This document shows, piece by piece, positions 8,036-16,831 of a stretch of DNA of 64,000 nucleotides (position 1 is the stretch's first letter; every line of letters begins with the position of its first letter). The notes under the pieces are model-generated. The model saw only the letters and a list, made by a program, of their open reading frames with translations, made no database searches and was not told the DNA's origin. Source of the DNA: Cohnella abietis (lineage in GTDB: Bacteria > Bacillota > Bacilli > Paenibacillales > Paenibacillaceae); assembly GCF_004295585.1 (NCBI RefSeq), contig NZ_AP019400.1, forward strand, positions 2,764,001-2,828,000, written 5' to 3'. The translations under genes were made by a program, and so were the position numbers.

Positions 8036-9052
8036 TTATTTAAGAATCATTTTTGGCAGCTCGTCCACCAACCATTCTCTAGCTATTGCATCACTATTGG
8101 ATTTGTTAATATCTAAATAATAGACATGACCTTTCTTAACAGCAGGAAGATTGAGCCAAATAGAACTCTTCATCATCGCTTCAGTTGACTGCCTTGACTC
8201 ATCTTCAGTAGGATTAAGAATAAAAATACGATCGCCAGCAAATTCCGGTAAAGTCTCCATAGAGAGTTGTGCGAAACCTTTATTAGAGTCTAGTACAGCT
8301 TGAATTTTTTCAGTAGGCTTAAACCCGTCTGGAACGTATAATGTTTGAGGGAGACCTGCACGCGCCATAACAAACAAGCGATCACCTGGATAGTAAGTAA
8401 AGACGGAAGCCGTTTCACCTGGTTGTATTACTCCATCATCATGTAGCTGCTTCCACATTGCGGCAGTTTTATCGTTGTATTTTGCAATCCACTGCTCCGC
8501 TTCTTGTTTCTTACCAATATAATCGCCAAGCAATAGCATTCTATCTTCTAATGAAGCGAAGGTATCAAATACAATTGTTGGAGCAATCTTGGAAAGCTGC
8601 TCATATACCTTCTCATCGGCGTCGCCAGTGATGATCAGATCTGGATTAAGCCCAATTGATATTTCTAGATTAATAGGAAAACCAACATCGGTAAGTTGTT
8701 TAACTTTATCCTCGTAAACGGAGTCTACCGTAAAAATATAAGCAGCTCCAACGAGCTTTGCGTCAAGTGCTATGAGATCGCTTAAAGTCTCGCCCCAATA
8801 GATGATTCTTTGAGGAGAAGTTGGGATTTCTACCTCGTGCCCTACATAATCCTTAATTTTTCGAGTATTAGCTGGTGCTTCTTCGGTGCTCTCAGCGGCT
8901 TTTTCCGAAGCGTAAGGGGAGCTAGTCTGAACGTTACTACCTGTTGCCTCTGCATTATTTTGTTTACCTGAATCTTTACCGCAAGCGAGTAACAGCGTAC
9001 TCATTAATGCTAACATACATAAAACTGTCGTAAAATTTTTTGCAAACTTCAT
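8036..9052 (-). CDS. feuA: Iron-siderophore ABC transporter substrate-binding lipoprotein (FeuA-like)
   Basis: A 338-aa surface lipoprotein that captures ferric siderophore. It has a signal peptide and lipobox LLAC (Cys at residue 24), a Ser/Glu-rich linker to about residue 65, then a class III binding protein (DYVGHEVEIP, RIIYWGETLSDLIALDAKLVGAAY, IAPTIVFDTF). GGGGG lies eight bases upstream of the ATG. It is transcribed divergently from the two permease genes and next to the Btr-like activator, so it serves the same importer. A strong Fur box lies in the promoter. The siderophore class (bacillibactin or another catecholate) is an inference from FeuA similarity. Confidence 0.92.
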   Translation of the reverse strand: MKFAKNFTTVLCMLALMSTLLLACGKDSGKQNNAEATGSNVQTSSPYASEKAAESTEEAPANTRKIKDYVGHEVEIPTSPQRIIYWGETLSDLIALDAKLVGAAYIFTVDSVYEDKVKQLTDVGFPINLEISIGLNPDLIITGDADEKVYEQLSKIAPTIVFDTFASLEDRMLLLGDYIGKKQEAEQWIAKYNDKTAAMWKQLHDDGVIQPGETASVFTYYPGDRLFVMARAGLPQTLYVPDGFKPTEKIQAVLDSNKGFAQLSMETLPEFAGDRIFILNPTEDESRQSTEAMMKSSIWLNLPAVKKGHVYYLDINKSNSDAIAREWLVDELPKMILK

Positions 9053-9081
9053 GTTTTATTCCCCCAGAATGGTATAATATA

Positions 9082-9107
9082 GATAATGATTATGATTCTC
9101 ATTATCA
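9082..9107 (-). promoter_or_regulatory. Extended Fur box of feuA
   Basis: Positions 9082-9107 hold overlapping GATAATGATTATGA and TGATTCTCATTATCA half-site arrays, the classical 19-bp Fur pattern. They sit 30-55 bp upstream of the feuA start codon beside a TATTAT-type -10. Confidence 0.88.
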
Positions 9108-9171
9108 ATAAAATCAATCATAATGGCTACATATAGATGACTCAATGGATAAACTCAGGCTCTGCATTTCA

Positions 9172-9183
9172 TTTTGTACAAAA
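9172..9183. promoter_or_regulatory. Palindrome TTTTGTACAAAA, copy 1 (candidate activator site)
   Basis: A perfect 12-bp palindrome between the divergent feuA and feuB promoters, repeated identically 59 bp away at 9231-9242. The Btr-like AraC protein encoded next door is the obvious candidate ligand; this is inference. Confidence 0.45.
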
Positions 9184-9230
9184 AGGGCCCTCACAGAGTC
9201 GTTATATATAGAAGTGTCATTAAAAATTAA

Positions 9231-9242
9231 TTTTGTACAAAA
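9231..9242. promoter_or_regulatory. Palindrome TTTTGTACAAAA, copy 2 (candidate activator site)
   Basis: Second identical copy. Both copies are flanked as ATTTTGTACAAAAA, so 14 bp are conserved. It lies about 20 bp upstream of the putative -35 of feuB, a usual place for an AraC-type activator. Confidence 0.45.
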
Positions 9243-9261
9243 AAACATTCACATTTGTCCA

Positions 9262-9320
9262 TTGAAATATTTAGGAATAATGTTATATACTCAATTGGGT
9301 GAAAATGAGAATCAATATCA
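9262..9320 (+). promoter_or_regulatory. feuB promoter with Fur box
   Basis: TTGAAA (9262-9267), 16 bp, TATATA (9284-9289) is a possible sigma-A promoter. TGAGAATCAATATCA at 9306-9320 is a Fur box just downstream of the expected start site, followed by a further TTATTGAG half-site. Confidence 0.7.
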
Positions 9321-9375
9321 TTGTTATTGAGAAAAGCAAGTAATGAAAGACAAATAGACAGCAAGGGTGGCAAGT

Positions 9376-10431
9376 ATGAATCAAATAGGGAATTCGGTAA
9401 ATGGAAAGGCAGCCACGAAGGCTGTAAAGCTGCGAACACGACCGTGGGCAGCAGTGCTAATTCTTACTCTTGGTATAGTTGCATTAGGATTAGGTATTGC
9501 TGTGTCCATATCATTCGGTGCGGCAAATATTAAGCTTTCCGAGGTGTGGGCAGCGATCTTTCAGTTTAATCCTGATTTAACGCAGCATCAGATTATTCAG
9601 GAGCTCCGTCTGCCACGTGTGCTTGGTGGGGCAATGGTAGGGGCAAGCTTCGCAGTAGCAGGAGCTATTATGCAAGGGATGACTCGTAACCCGTTAGCAG
9701 ACTCCGGATTACTGGGAATTAATGCAGGGGCAGGCTTCATGCTAGCTGTTTGCTTTGCTTTTCTGCCAGGGCTACCGTTCATGTACCTCATCCTTTATTC
9801 TTTCTTGGGTGCAGCTGTGGGTGCGGGGCTAGTATATGGTATTGGCTCCTTGGCCAAAGGAGGACTAACTCCAGTAAGGCTAGTGTTGGCAGGTGCAGCT
9901 TTGAGTGCGCTGTTGTCAGCACTAAGTGAAGGAATTGCGTTATATTTCCGTATTGGCCAGGATTTAGCGTTCTGGTATGCAGGTGGTGTGGCAGGAACGA
10001 AATGGTTCCAGCTCAAAATTATGTTTCCATGGTTTGCCATCGCCATTATTGGATCGATTATCATTTCCCGTTCGATTACGATGCTCAGCCTTGGTGATGA
10101 CGTAGCTAAAGGCCTTGGGCAACGCACTGCCATAGTCAAGCTGGCGGGTACGGTTTTTGTATTGATTCTAGCGGGCTCATCTGTTGCTATAGTTGGGGCG
10201 GTCGGGTTTATCGGACTCATTATTCCTCACTTGACGCGTTATCTTGTTGGGGTTGATTATCGCTGGATTATTCCATGCTCTGCAGTGCTCGGAAGTCTCT
10301 TAGTTGTGCTTGCTGACTTAGCAGCACGGATGATCAATCCACCATATGAGACGCCAATCGGAGCCCTTATTGCACTCTTTGGTGTTCCATTCTTCCTATA
10401 TTTGGCACGTAAAGAAAGGAGAGAGCTGTAA
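9376..10431 (+). CDS. feuB: Siderophore ABC transporter permease, FecCD family (FeuB-like)
   Basis: A 351-aa polytopic permease of the BtuC/FecCD family, one of the two membrane subunits of a ferric-siderophore importer. Family motifs are LRLPRVLGGAMVGASFAVAGAIMQGMTRNPLADSGLLGINAGAG near residues 76-120 and the cytoplasmic coupling region GAVGFIGLIIPHLTR near 275. About ten hydrophobic segments are visible. A GTG in frame lies nine bases earlier, but AAGGGTGG fits ATG 9376 better. It is two bases from the next permease gene. Fur controls it from the box at 9306. Confidence 0.93.
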   Translation: MNQIGNSVNGKAATKAVKLRTRPWAAVLILTLGIVALGLGIAVSISFGAANIKLSEVWAAIFQFNPDLTQHQIIQELRLPRVLGGAMVGASFAVAGAIMQGMTRNPLADSGLLGINAGAGFMLAVCFAFLPGLPFMYLILYSFLGAAVGAGLVYGIGSLAKGGLTPVRLVLAGAALSALLSALSEGIALYFRIGQDLAFWYAGGVAGTKWFQLKIMFPWFAIAIIGSIIISRSITMLSLGDDVAKGLGQRTAIVKLAGTVFVLILAGSSVAIVGAVGFIGLIIPHLTRYLVGVDYRWIIPCSAVLGSLLVVLADLAARMINPPYETPIGALIALFGVPFFLYLARKERREL

Positions 10432-10433
10432 CG

Positions 10434-11468
10434 ATGAAGGATGTATCGTTAAATCTTTCCGAACAGCGTCAAAGAAAACGGAGCATTACAGTGTTAACGG
10501 TGCTCGGAATTCTTATTGTCATTGTTTTTATTATTAGTATGAATACTGGTTACATACGTCTGTCCCCGAAGATTTTGGTTCAAACCTTATTCGGTATGGG
10601 AACTGAAAAGCAATCGCTTATTTTGTTTGAATTTAGGCTCCCACGAATTGTAATATCTTTGCTTATAGGTGCTGGACTGGCAATCTCTGGTTGCGTTATG
10701 CAAGGGATTTCCCGAAATGCTCTAGCCGATCCCGGTATTCTAGGTATTAATGCTGGTGCGGGGCTCATGGTAATGCTGTTTATTTCCTTCTATCCTTCGA
10801 CTGCAGCGGCTCCGGTATATTTGCTTCCGGTACTCGCTTTAGTCGGTGCAGGGCTAACAGCCACACTCATATACACCCTTGCGTACAAACGGCATCATGG
10901 CATATCGCCAACTCGGTTACTGCTTACAGGTATAGCTGTAGCTGCAGGTATTAGCGCAGCTACAATCGTACTGACACTGCGGTTAAGCCCTGACAAGTAT
11001 CAGTTTGTTGCAACATGGATGGCAGGAAGTATTTGGGGTACAAGCTGGAAGTTTGTACTGGCATTGCTGCCATGGATTTTGATACTAGTTCCATTTGTCA
11101 TTCTCAAAGCAAGAGCTCTGAATGTACTAAGCTTAGGAGATCATTTGGCTAAAGGACTTGGAGCTTCAGTTGAGAAGGAACGACTCATATTACTTGCAGC
11201 AGCGGTTGGTCTTGCAGCGTCTTGTGTTGCTGTAAGCGGAGGTATCGGATTTGTCGGACTCATTGGTCCACATTTGGGACGACGTTTGGTTGGACCTAAG
11301 CACCAGATGCTGCTTCCTGTTTCAGCTTTAACTGGAGCTCTCTTAGTTATAACAGCGGATACGCTCGGACGCTGGATATTGCAGCCATCGGAAATTCCTA
11401 CAGGTATAGTCGTTGCTGTCATTGGTGCGCCATATTTCCTATACTTATTGGCTAAAGCGAAATCATAA
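10434..11468 (+). CDS. feuC: Siderophore ABC transporter permease, FecCD family (FeuC-like)
   Basis: Second FecCD permease, 344 aa, partner of the preceding one. It has FRLPRIVISLLIGAGLAISGCVMQGISRNALADPGILGINAGAG and the coupling region GGIGFVGLIGPHLGRRLVG. Only two bases separate it from feuB, so they are co-translated. No siderophore-type ATPase gene follows. In Bacillus subtilis the Feu system also lacks its own ATPase and uses the shared ATPase YusV, and the same must be assumed here. Confidence 0.93.
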   Translation: MKDVSLNLSEQRQRKRSITVLTVLGILIVIVFIISMNTGYIRLSPKILVQTLFGMGTEKQSLILFEFRLPRIVISLLIGAGLAISGCVMQGISRNALADPGILGINAGAGLMVMLFISFYPSTAAAPVYLLPVLALVGAGLTATLIYTLAYKRHHGISPTRLLLTGIAVAAGISAATIVLTLRLSPDKYQFVATWMAGSIWGTSWKFVLALLPWILILVPFVILKARALNVLSLGDHLAKGLGASVEKERLILLAAAVGLAASCVAVSGGIGFVGLIGPHLGRRLVGPKHQMLLPVSALTGALLVITADTLGRWILQPSEIPTGIVVAVIGAPYFLYLLAKAKS

Positions 11469-11508
11469 GAAATTCATACCCGAAGTAATAAAGGAGTCGT
11501 AAAAAATA

Positions 11509-13224
11509 ATGATTCATCGCTTTTTTGCATACTATCAGCCATACAAGAGATTGTTTTTAATCGACTTTGGCTGTGCGATACTTGCAGGATTAATAGAGCT
11601 TGGTTTCCCACTTGTCGTTAACCGTTTTGTAGATGATCTTCTACCAGGTGGAAAATGGGATTTAATTGTTTGGGCTTCAATCGGCCTATTGGCCTTATAT
11701 ATCTTTAATACATTTTTGCTCTATGTCGTCAATTATTGGGGACATATGCTTGGTATTAATATTGAAACAGATATGCGTAAAAAATTGTTTGACCATATTC
11801 AGAAGCTGTCATTTCGATTTTTTGATAACACCAAAACAGGGCATCTCATGTCGAGGCTGACCAATGATATGATGCAAATCGGTGAAATGGCCCATCACGG
11901 TCCAGAAGATCTGTTTATTGCCGTGATGACACTTGCTGGATCGTTTACCTTGATGATGTTTATCAATTGGAAGCTTGCTTTACTTACCTTCATAATAGTT
12001 CCAGCAATTATTTGGCTTGTGGTTTACTTCAACGGAAAGATGACGAAAGCAATAGACCAATTGTTTACCGACATCGGTGATTTTAATGCAAGAGTGGAAG
12101 ACAACGTAGGAGGCATACGCGTTGTTCAAGCGTTCTCTAACGAGGAGCATGAGAAGGATCAATTTGCCGTTAACAACAGCAGGTTTCGTAAGACGAAGCT
12201 GGTCTCTTATAAGCTGATTGCTAAAAATGGCTCGATTAGCTACATGATGATGCGCTTCGTTACATTGTTCGTGATGGTATGCGGCACTTGGTTTGTTATT
12301 GAAGGTGAATTAACTTATGGCCAGTTTATCGGGTTTCTACTGTTAACCAATGTTTTCTTCAGACCCATTGAGAAGATTAACGCTATTATTGAGAGCTACC
12401 CGCAAGGGTTTGCTGGTTTCAAACGTTATGTAGAGCTACTTGATACTGAGCCGGATGTTTCTGACGCTCCAAATGCAGTGAATCTGAAAGAATTGCAGCA
12501 TGAGATCAAATTCAATAAGATTTCCTTTGGCTATGAAGGAAGCTCAAATGTACTTAGTAATATTGATCTAACGATTCGCAAGGGAGAAACTATAGCTTTT
12601 GTCGGTCCTTCAGGAGCGGGGAAAACAACCTTGTGTAGCCTGCTGCCACGATTCTACGAAGTGAATTCAGGAGCGATTACAATTGATGGCGTAGACATTC
12701 GCGATGTTAAATTACACTCATTGCGAACGCAAATCGGTATTGTACAGCAAGATGTATTCCTGTTTGCTGGAACCATTCGTGAGAATATTCTATATGGCAA
12801 GCTAGGTGCAACAGAGCATGAGGTTTGGGAAGCGGCCCGTCGGGCGAAGCTTAGTGAGTTTATACAGGCGCAGCCGGATGGATTGGATACGGTTATCGGT
12901 GAGCGGGGAGTGAAGCTATCTGGCGGACAGAAGCAGCGGCTATCCATTGCTCGGATGTTCCTTAAGAATCCACCTATTCTAATACTAGATGAAGCGACAT
13001 CTGCGCTAGATACGGAAACCGAAGCGGTTATTCAGCAGTCGCTAGCTGAACTGTCAGAAGGACGTACTACGCTTGTTATTGCACATCGACTGGCGACCAT
13101 TAAGAACGCAGATCGCATTGTAGTTGTCACGCAAGAAGGGATCACTGAGCAAGGACAGCATAAAGAGCTTGTCGCAGCTGGAGGCGTCTACAGTCGCCTG
13201 CATAAGGCGCAATTCAGCACATAA
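11509..13224 (+). CDS. ABC exporter, fused membrane and ATPase domains (MsbA/BmrA type)
   Basis: A 571-aa half-transporter that works as a homodimer. Six membrane helices lie in residues 1-310. The nucleotide-binding domain has Walker A GPSGAGKTT (about 366), Q-loop QQDVFLF, signature LSGGQKQR, Walker B LILDEA and H-loop AHRLAT, all intact. It is 40 bp behind feuC with its own AAGGAG and 34 bp before the flavoprotein gene, so it belongs to the Fur-controlled operon. Export of a siderophore or iron-linked metabolite is plausible; an unrelated drug or lipid substrate is possible. Confidence 0.9.
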   Translation: MIHRFFAYYQPYKRLFLIDFGCAILAGLIELGFPLVVNRFVDDLLPGGKWDLIVWASIGLLALYIFNTFLLYVVNYWGHMLGINIETDMRKKLFDHIQKLSFRFFDNTKTGHLMSRLTNDMMQIGEMAHHGPEDLFIAVMTLAGSFTLMMFINWKLALLTFIIVPAIIWLVVYFNGKMTKAIDQLFTDIGDFNARVEDNVGGIRVVQAFSNEEHEKDQFAVNNSRFRKTKLVSYKLIAKNGSISYMMMRFVTLFVMVCGTWFVIEGELTYGQFIGFLLLTNVFFRPIEKINAIIESYPQGFAGFKRYVELLDTEPDVSDAPNAVNLKELQHEIKFNKISFGYEGSSNVLSNIDLTIRKGETIAFVGPSGAGKTTLCSLLPRFYEVNSGAITIDGVDIRDVKLHSLRTQIGIVQQDVFLFAGTIRENILYGKLGATEHEVWEAARRAKLSEFIQAQPDGLDTVIGERGVKLSGGQKQRLSIARMFLKNPPILILDEATSALDTETEAVIQQSLAELSEGRTTLVIAHRLATIKNADRIVVVTQEGITEQGQHKELVAAGGVYSRLHKAQFST

Positions 13225-13258
13225 CGTATCGCTGTGATACGTAACTGGAGGAATAAGC

Positions 13259-14311
13259 ATGACAAACCAATTAGAGCTATTCGACACGACCATTATAGGC
13301 GGGGGACCTGCTGGAATGTACACAGCATTTTACAGCGGCATGCGCGATTTGAAGACTAAGATTATTGATGCACAGGACCAACTGGGTGGTAGACTGCTCA
13401 CCTATCCGGAGAAGGTAATCTGGGACGTAGGCGGCGTAACCCCAATTCTATGTGAGCAGCTTATTTCTCAATTGGTGCAGCAAGCCCAAACCTTCGAACC
13501 GACTATTGTGCTCGGTCAGCAAATCGCGGGCTTGGAGCACCAGCCGGATGGTACGATGATTTTGACAGCGACTAATGGTGAGCAGCACTGGACGAAGACG
13601 GTTATTCTAGCAATCGGATATGGTATTCGTAAGATGGCGAAGCTGGAAATTGAAGGTGCCGATCGTTATGAAGTGACGAACCTATACTACACTGTTCAGG
13701 AGCTAGAGACGTTCAGGAACAAGCGTGTACTAATATCTGGCGGTGGCGATTCTGCTGTCGATTGGGCGAATGCATTAGAGCCAATTGCGGCTAGTGTAAC
13801 TGTCGTGCATAGACGAGAACAATTCGGCGGGCATGAAAGAAACATAAAGAAGATGAAGGAATCAAGTGTAAATGTCTTGGTGCCTTACCGTGTAGAGAAA
13901 CTCCATAGTAAGGATGGAGCGGTTATTGATGAGGTAACGATTACTCATATGGTAACGGAAGAGCAGGAGCAATTAGAGGTTGATGCTATTATTGTTAATC
14001 ATGGAATGAAGTCTGACTTCGGTCCAATCAGGGATTGGGGACTGGATATCGGAGAATGGAACATTCAAGTATCTGAGAGAATGTGTACTAACATTCCTGG
14101 GATCTTTGCAGCAGGCGATACTGTGAACTATGGCAGTAAGGTTGGACTAATTGCTGGTACCTTCAATGACGGTGTTCTTGCACTTAATAGTGCTAAGCTG
14201 TTCATGGAGCCGGAGGCTCACAAGTATGCTTATGTTTCTTCACATAATGAGAAGTTTAAGGAGAAGAACAAGGCACTTGGCATAGTAGTGGAGGAAGAAG
14301 AGGAAGAATAA
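13259..14311 (+). CDS. NAD(P)H/FAD flavoprotein, ferredoxin-NADP reductase type 2 (YumC-like)
   Basis: A 350-aa thioredoxin-reductase-like flavoenzyme without the redox CxxC. The FAD motif [16 protein letters not shown] is at residues 13-28, the NADPH motif [10 protein letters not shown] lies near 163, and the second FAD motif is [11 protein letters not shown]. Length and motifs match bacterial type 2 ferredoxin-NADP reductases such as YumC. The relative IruO of Staphylococcus aureus supplies electrons for iron release from haem and siderophores. As last gene of the feuBC-exporter operon it may reduce the imported ferric siderophore. The C-terminus is a run of seven acidic residues. GGAGG lies upstream. 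Confidence 0.9.
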   Translation: MTNQLELFDTTIIGGGPAGMYTAFYSGMRDLKTKIIDAQDQLGGRLLTYPEKVIWDVGGVTPILCEQLISQLVQQAQTFEPTIVLGQQIAGLEHQPDGTMILTATNGEQHWTKTVILAIGYGIRKMAKLEIEGADRYEVTNLYYTVQELETFRNKRVLISGGGDSAVDWANALEPIAASVTVVHRREQFGGHERNIKKMKESSVNVLVPYRVEKLHSKDGAVIDEVTITHMVTEEQEQLEVDAIIVNHGMKSDFGPIRDWGLDIGEWNIQVSERMCTNIPGIFAAGDTVNYGSKVGLIAGTFNDGVLALNSAKLFMEPEAHKYAYVSSHNEKFKEKNKALGIVVEEEEEE

Positions 14312-14373
14312 AACTACGACTGTTCGATAGGCAGTCGTGCTAAGCAATAGCAAGGCCGCCTAACCATTATCTT

Positions 14374-14399
14374 AGACTGCCCTTCGGGGTAGTCTTTTT
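14374..14399 (+). terminator. Rho-independent terminator of the feuBC-exporter-reductase operon
   Basis: AGACTGCCC-TTC-GGGGTAGTCT followed by TTTT, 62 bp beyond the flavoprotein stop codon. Confidence 0.9.
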
Positions 14400-14519
14400 A
14401 CGTTGGGTGACGGAACTGAGTTGCATAACGGCAGATCATCTGGTTAAGATGAGGGGTACAGAGAGTTTAGGGTAGTTAAAAGATGACACTATACGAAAGC
14501 TTCCTGAGGAGGACAGGTT

Positions 14520-15047
14520 ATGCCTAACATTGTGCAAAGCGTTCCTTATGGCTACGAGCCGCCAGTAGATCGTGAAAAAGGGACATTGGTATTTTATGAC
14601 ACGTTTGAAGAAACGACTGATTCGGAGTTAGATCTTGCAGTGAAATGTGCGGTCGCACGTTCATTTACGAAGCTGGTGCTGTATCCCATACATGAGGAAA
14701 CTATGCGGAGAATGTCTAAGAAGGCGGCGGTAAGCCCTTATTATAAAAGGGAGAAGCGGTTATACGAATGGCTGCTAGAACGAGGGAATAAGATAACAAC
14801 GATAGATGGCTGGGAAGGAAAGAGAAAGAAATATACGCCGATTGATTCTGCTCTTAGACATTTGACAGAAACACTGGCCGCCCCTCATTTTATATTTGTT
14901 ACACCAGAAACGGCTAATTTGTTTGCTTCTTTTGCATCGTTTGAAGAGTGGATTGTGAAAATTCGACTTATTTTGATAGCTGAGCCTCATATTATTCATC
15001 CAAAGTTAGAGCAATACCGTCATCGTTGGGATATCGTAAATTATTGA
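14520..15047 (+). CDS. Conserved-looking protein of unknown function, 175 aa
   Basis: Not recognised. The start is well supported (GGAGGACAGGTT-ATG). It is soluble, mixed alpha/beta, with no signal peptide or membrane segment. A central basic part (YKREKRLYEWLLERGNK) and a hydrophobic strand PHFIFVTPETANLF suggest a small nucleotide-binding or cytidylyltransferase-like fold, but no catalytic motif is clear. It stands alone between the terminator at 14374 and the efe promoter, inside the iron island. No Fur box is seen upstream of it. Confidence 0.75.
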   Translation: MPNIVQSVPYGYEPPVDREKGTLVFYDTFEETTDSELDLAVKCAVARSFTKLVLYPIHEETMRRMSKKAAVSPYYKREKRLYEWLLERGNKITTIDGWEGKRKKYTPIDSALRHLTETLAAPHFIFVTPETANLFASFASFEEWIVKIRLILIAEPHIIHPKLEQYRHRWDIVNY

Positions 15048-15092
15048 GTTATTCAGAATGTATAAGTTTCACCATATCCATTTCTGAATAAC
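15048..15092 (+). terminator. 11-bp inverted repeat after the unknown gene
   Basis: GTTATTCAGAA (15048-15058) is exactly inverted at 15082-15092, with a 23-base loop. It overlaps the end of the stop codon region. No T-run follows, so it is a weak terminator or an operator. Confidence 0.4.
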
Positions 15093-15181
15093 CTTCGACA
15101 TAAACATTCTTCCGCTAACCAAAAGACAGCGAAGCCGTTTATGCTAGAAATAATGGGTTACAAATATAGTGAATGATGTAA

Positions 15182-15237
15182 TTGACAGAGAGAACCGGGA
15201 TGACTATAATTATTCTGTGCATTGAGAATTATTATCA
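15182..15237 (+). promoter_or_regulatory. efeUOB promoter with Fur box
   Basis: TTGACA (15182-15187), 17 bp, TATAAT (15205-15210) is a perfect sigma-A promoter. TGAGAATTATTATCA (15223-15237) is a Fur box differing from consensus at one position. It begins about six bases after the expected start site, so iron repression would be tight. Confidence 0.93.
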
Positions 15238-15286
15238 TTTATAAGCTATGTTTATTATTTCATGTAAGTTCAAGGAGGAAGTTAGC

Positions 15287-16813
15287 ATGAGAAGCACGAG
15301 CCCGTGGAATGCTAATTCGCTTTTCACAGCGGTTTGTGCATTTGCTTTGAGCCTAGCACTTTTCTTTTCAACGTACTCAACTGTTTTGGCAGCAGATGGT
15401 CTTACTGCAGAGCAGTCGACTAATGAAATCTCAATAGCCATCAAGCAAGCTGATGAGATGGGTGCTTATATTGAGTCAGGGAATTTGGAGCAAGGATCTG
15501 AAGTATTTGCATTGATTAAAAAATGGTGGACGGTTAACAAGAAAACTGTCAAACAAAACTCGTTGGATATGGCACTGGAGATTGACCGTCAGGTTGCAAG
15601 CATCTCACTAGCCTTTCTGAATAAAGATGCCCAAAAGGCATTGGAAGAAACAGGTGCTCTTAAGTTCTCGCTACGCAATTATTCGGACGGTGCCTATTTG
15701 GATAATGACGGAAAGCAGCAGATGACCTTAAGCGCATATGTCATGAAGCTACGTCAGGCAGGAGACCTCATGAAGCGGCAAGAATGGTCGGAAGCGCTAA
15801 GCGAAGTGAAATTGCTCCAGCGTCAATGGCTATCTGTCGAAGGGGACATCGTGAGCCAATCTCAAACGGTATACAATAACACCGAACGGGATCTGGTGTT
15901 GTTGGATGCCTACTTATCTAACAGTGGCAAGCAAACGCAAGCTGAGTCTATCGTGGATAGGATGGTTGTCTCTCTAACACCGCTTATTGATGCGCAGTAC
16001 TCCTGGTGGGATGCAGCTTTAATTCCACTGCGGGAAGGATTAGAGGCATTGCTTGTCGTTGGGACATTACTGATGTACACCAAGAAATCCAATTCAAAGC
16101 CGGCTAGACGGTGGGTAATTGGCGGTTCGGTAGCAGGCGGCTTAATTTGTATCGGAGTGGGCTTTGTTGTAGCCTTCGTGTTGTCGTCGGGAGCATTTGG
16201 GCGCAACAATTCGCTTATTAACGGTTGGACGGGTGTACTAGCCAGTATTCTGCTTCTATATGTGAGCTATTGGCTGCATCGCAATTCTGATGTTAAACGC
16301 TGGAATCATTTTTTAGAATCGAAGAGTACGAAGGCTCTAACTAGCGGTAGAATGATTTCACTCGGCCTGCTTGCGTTCTTCGCCATTGTACGCGAAGGAC
16401 TGGAGACAGTCATTTTTCTCGTGGGTATGGTTGGAAAAATGTCAGGAGCAGAGCTAGCTGGAGGAATCGCCGCAGGGTTCGGTATTCTAGCATTGTGTGC
16501 AGTAGTCATGATCAAAGCCGGAACAAAGCTGCCTGTCCGCCCGGTGTTCCTTGTCTCAAGCATCATTGTGTTTTATTTGTGCTTTAAGTTCATGGGTTCA
16601 GGTATTCATGGTTTACAGATGGCAGGTGCATTACCTTCAACAGTACATGACTACTTGCCGGAGAGCTTGTCGATTAGCTTGTATCCTTCGTGGTACAGCA
16701 CTCTCCCACAGCTACTGTTTTTATTGGTGGGAGTTACAGTCGTTATTTTACAGGGAACAACCGGCAAGCGTAAAAGCAAGAAAATAAGCACTACAGTTTC
16801 AAAAGTTAACTAA
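15287..16813 (+). CDS. efeU: FTR1-family iron permease EfeU with long N-terminal extracellular domain
   Basis: A 508-aa iron permease. A signal peptide (residues 1-31, ending VLAA) and a helical extracellular domain of about 210 residues precede the seven-helix FTR1 core. Both iron-binding REGLE motifs are present, in PLREGLEALLVVG and AIVREGLETVIFLVG. The frame is open from ATG 15248, but AAGGAGG at 15272-15278 fixes the start at ATG 15287. It is the first gene of efeU-efeO-efeB and sits directly behind a consensus promoter and Fur box. Bacillus subtilis EfeU (YwbL) has the same extended N-terminus. Confidence 0.95.
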   Translation: MRSTSPWNANSLFTAVCAFALSLALFFSTYSTVLAADGLTAEQSTNEISIAIKQADEMGAYIESGNLEQGSEVFALIKKWWTVNKKTVKQNSLDMALEIDRQVASISLAFLNKDAQKALEETGALKFSLRNYSDGAYLDNDGKQQMTLSAYVMKLRQAGDLMKRQEWSEALSEVKLLQRQWLSVEGDIVSQSQTVYNNTERDLVLLDAYLSNSGKQTQAESIVDRMVVSLTPLIDAQYSWWDAALIPLREGLEALLVVGTLLMYTKKSNSKPARRWVIGGSVAGGLICIGVGFVVAFVLSSGAFGRNNSLINGWTGVLASILLLYVSYWLHRNSDVKRWNHFLESKSTKALTSGRMISLGLLAFFAIVREGLETVIFLVGMVGKMSGAELAGGIAAGFGILALCAVVMIKAGTKLPVRPVFLVSSIIVFYLCFKFMGSGIHGLQMAGALPSTVHDYLPESLSISLYPSWYSTLPQLLFLLVGVTVVILQGTTGKRKSKKISTTVSKVN

Positions 16814-16831
16814 CAGGGGGACTAGATTAGA

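Noticed and set aside
9145..9330. 61-codon frame in the feuA-feuB control region
   Set aside because: It covers the operator palindromes, promoter and Fur box and has no ribosome binding site.
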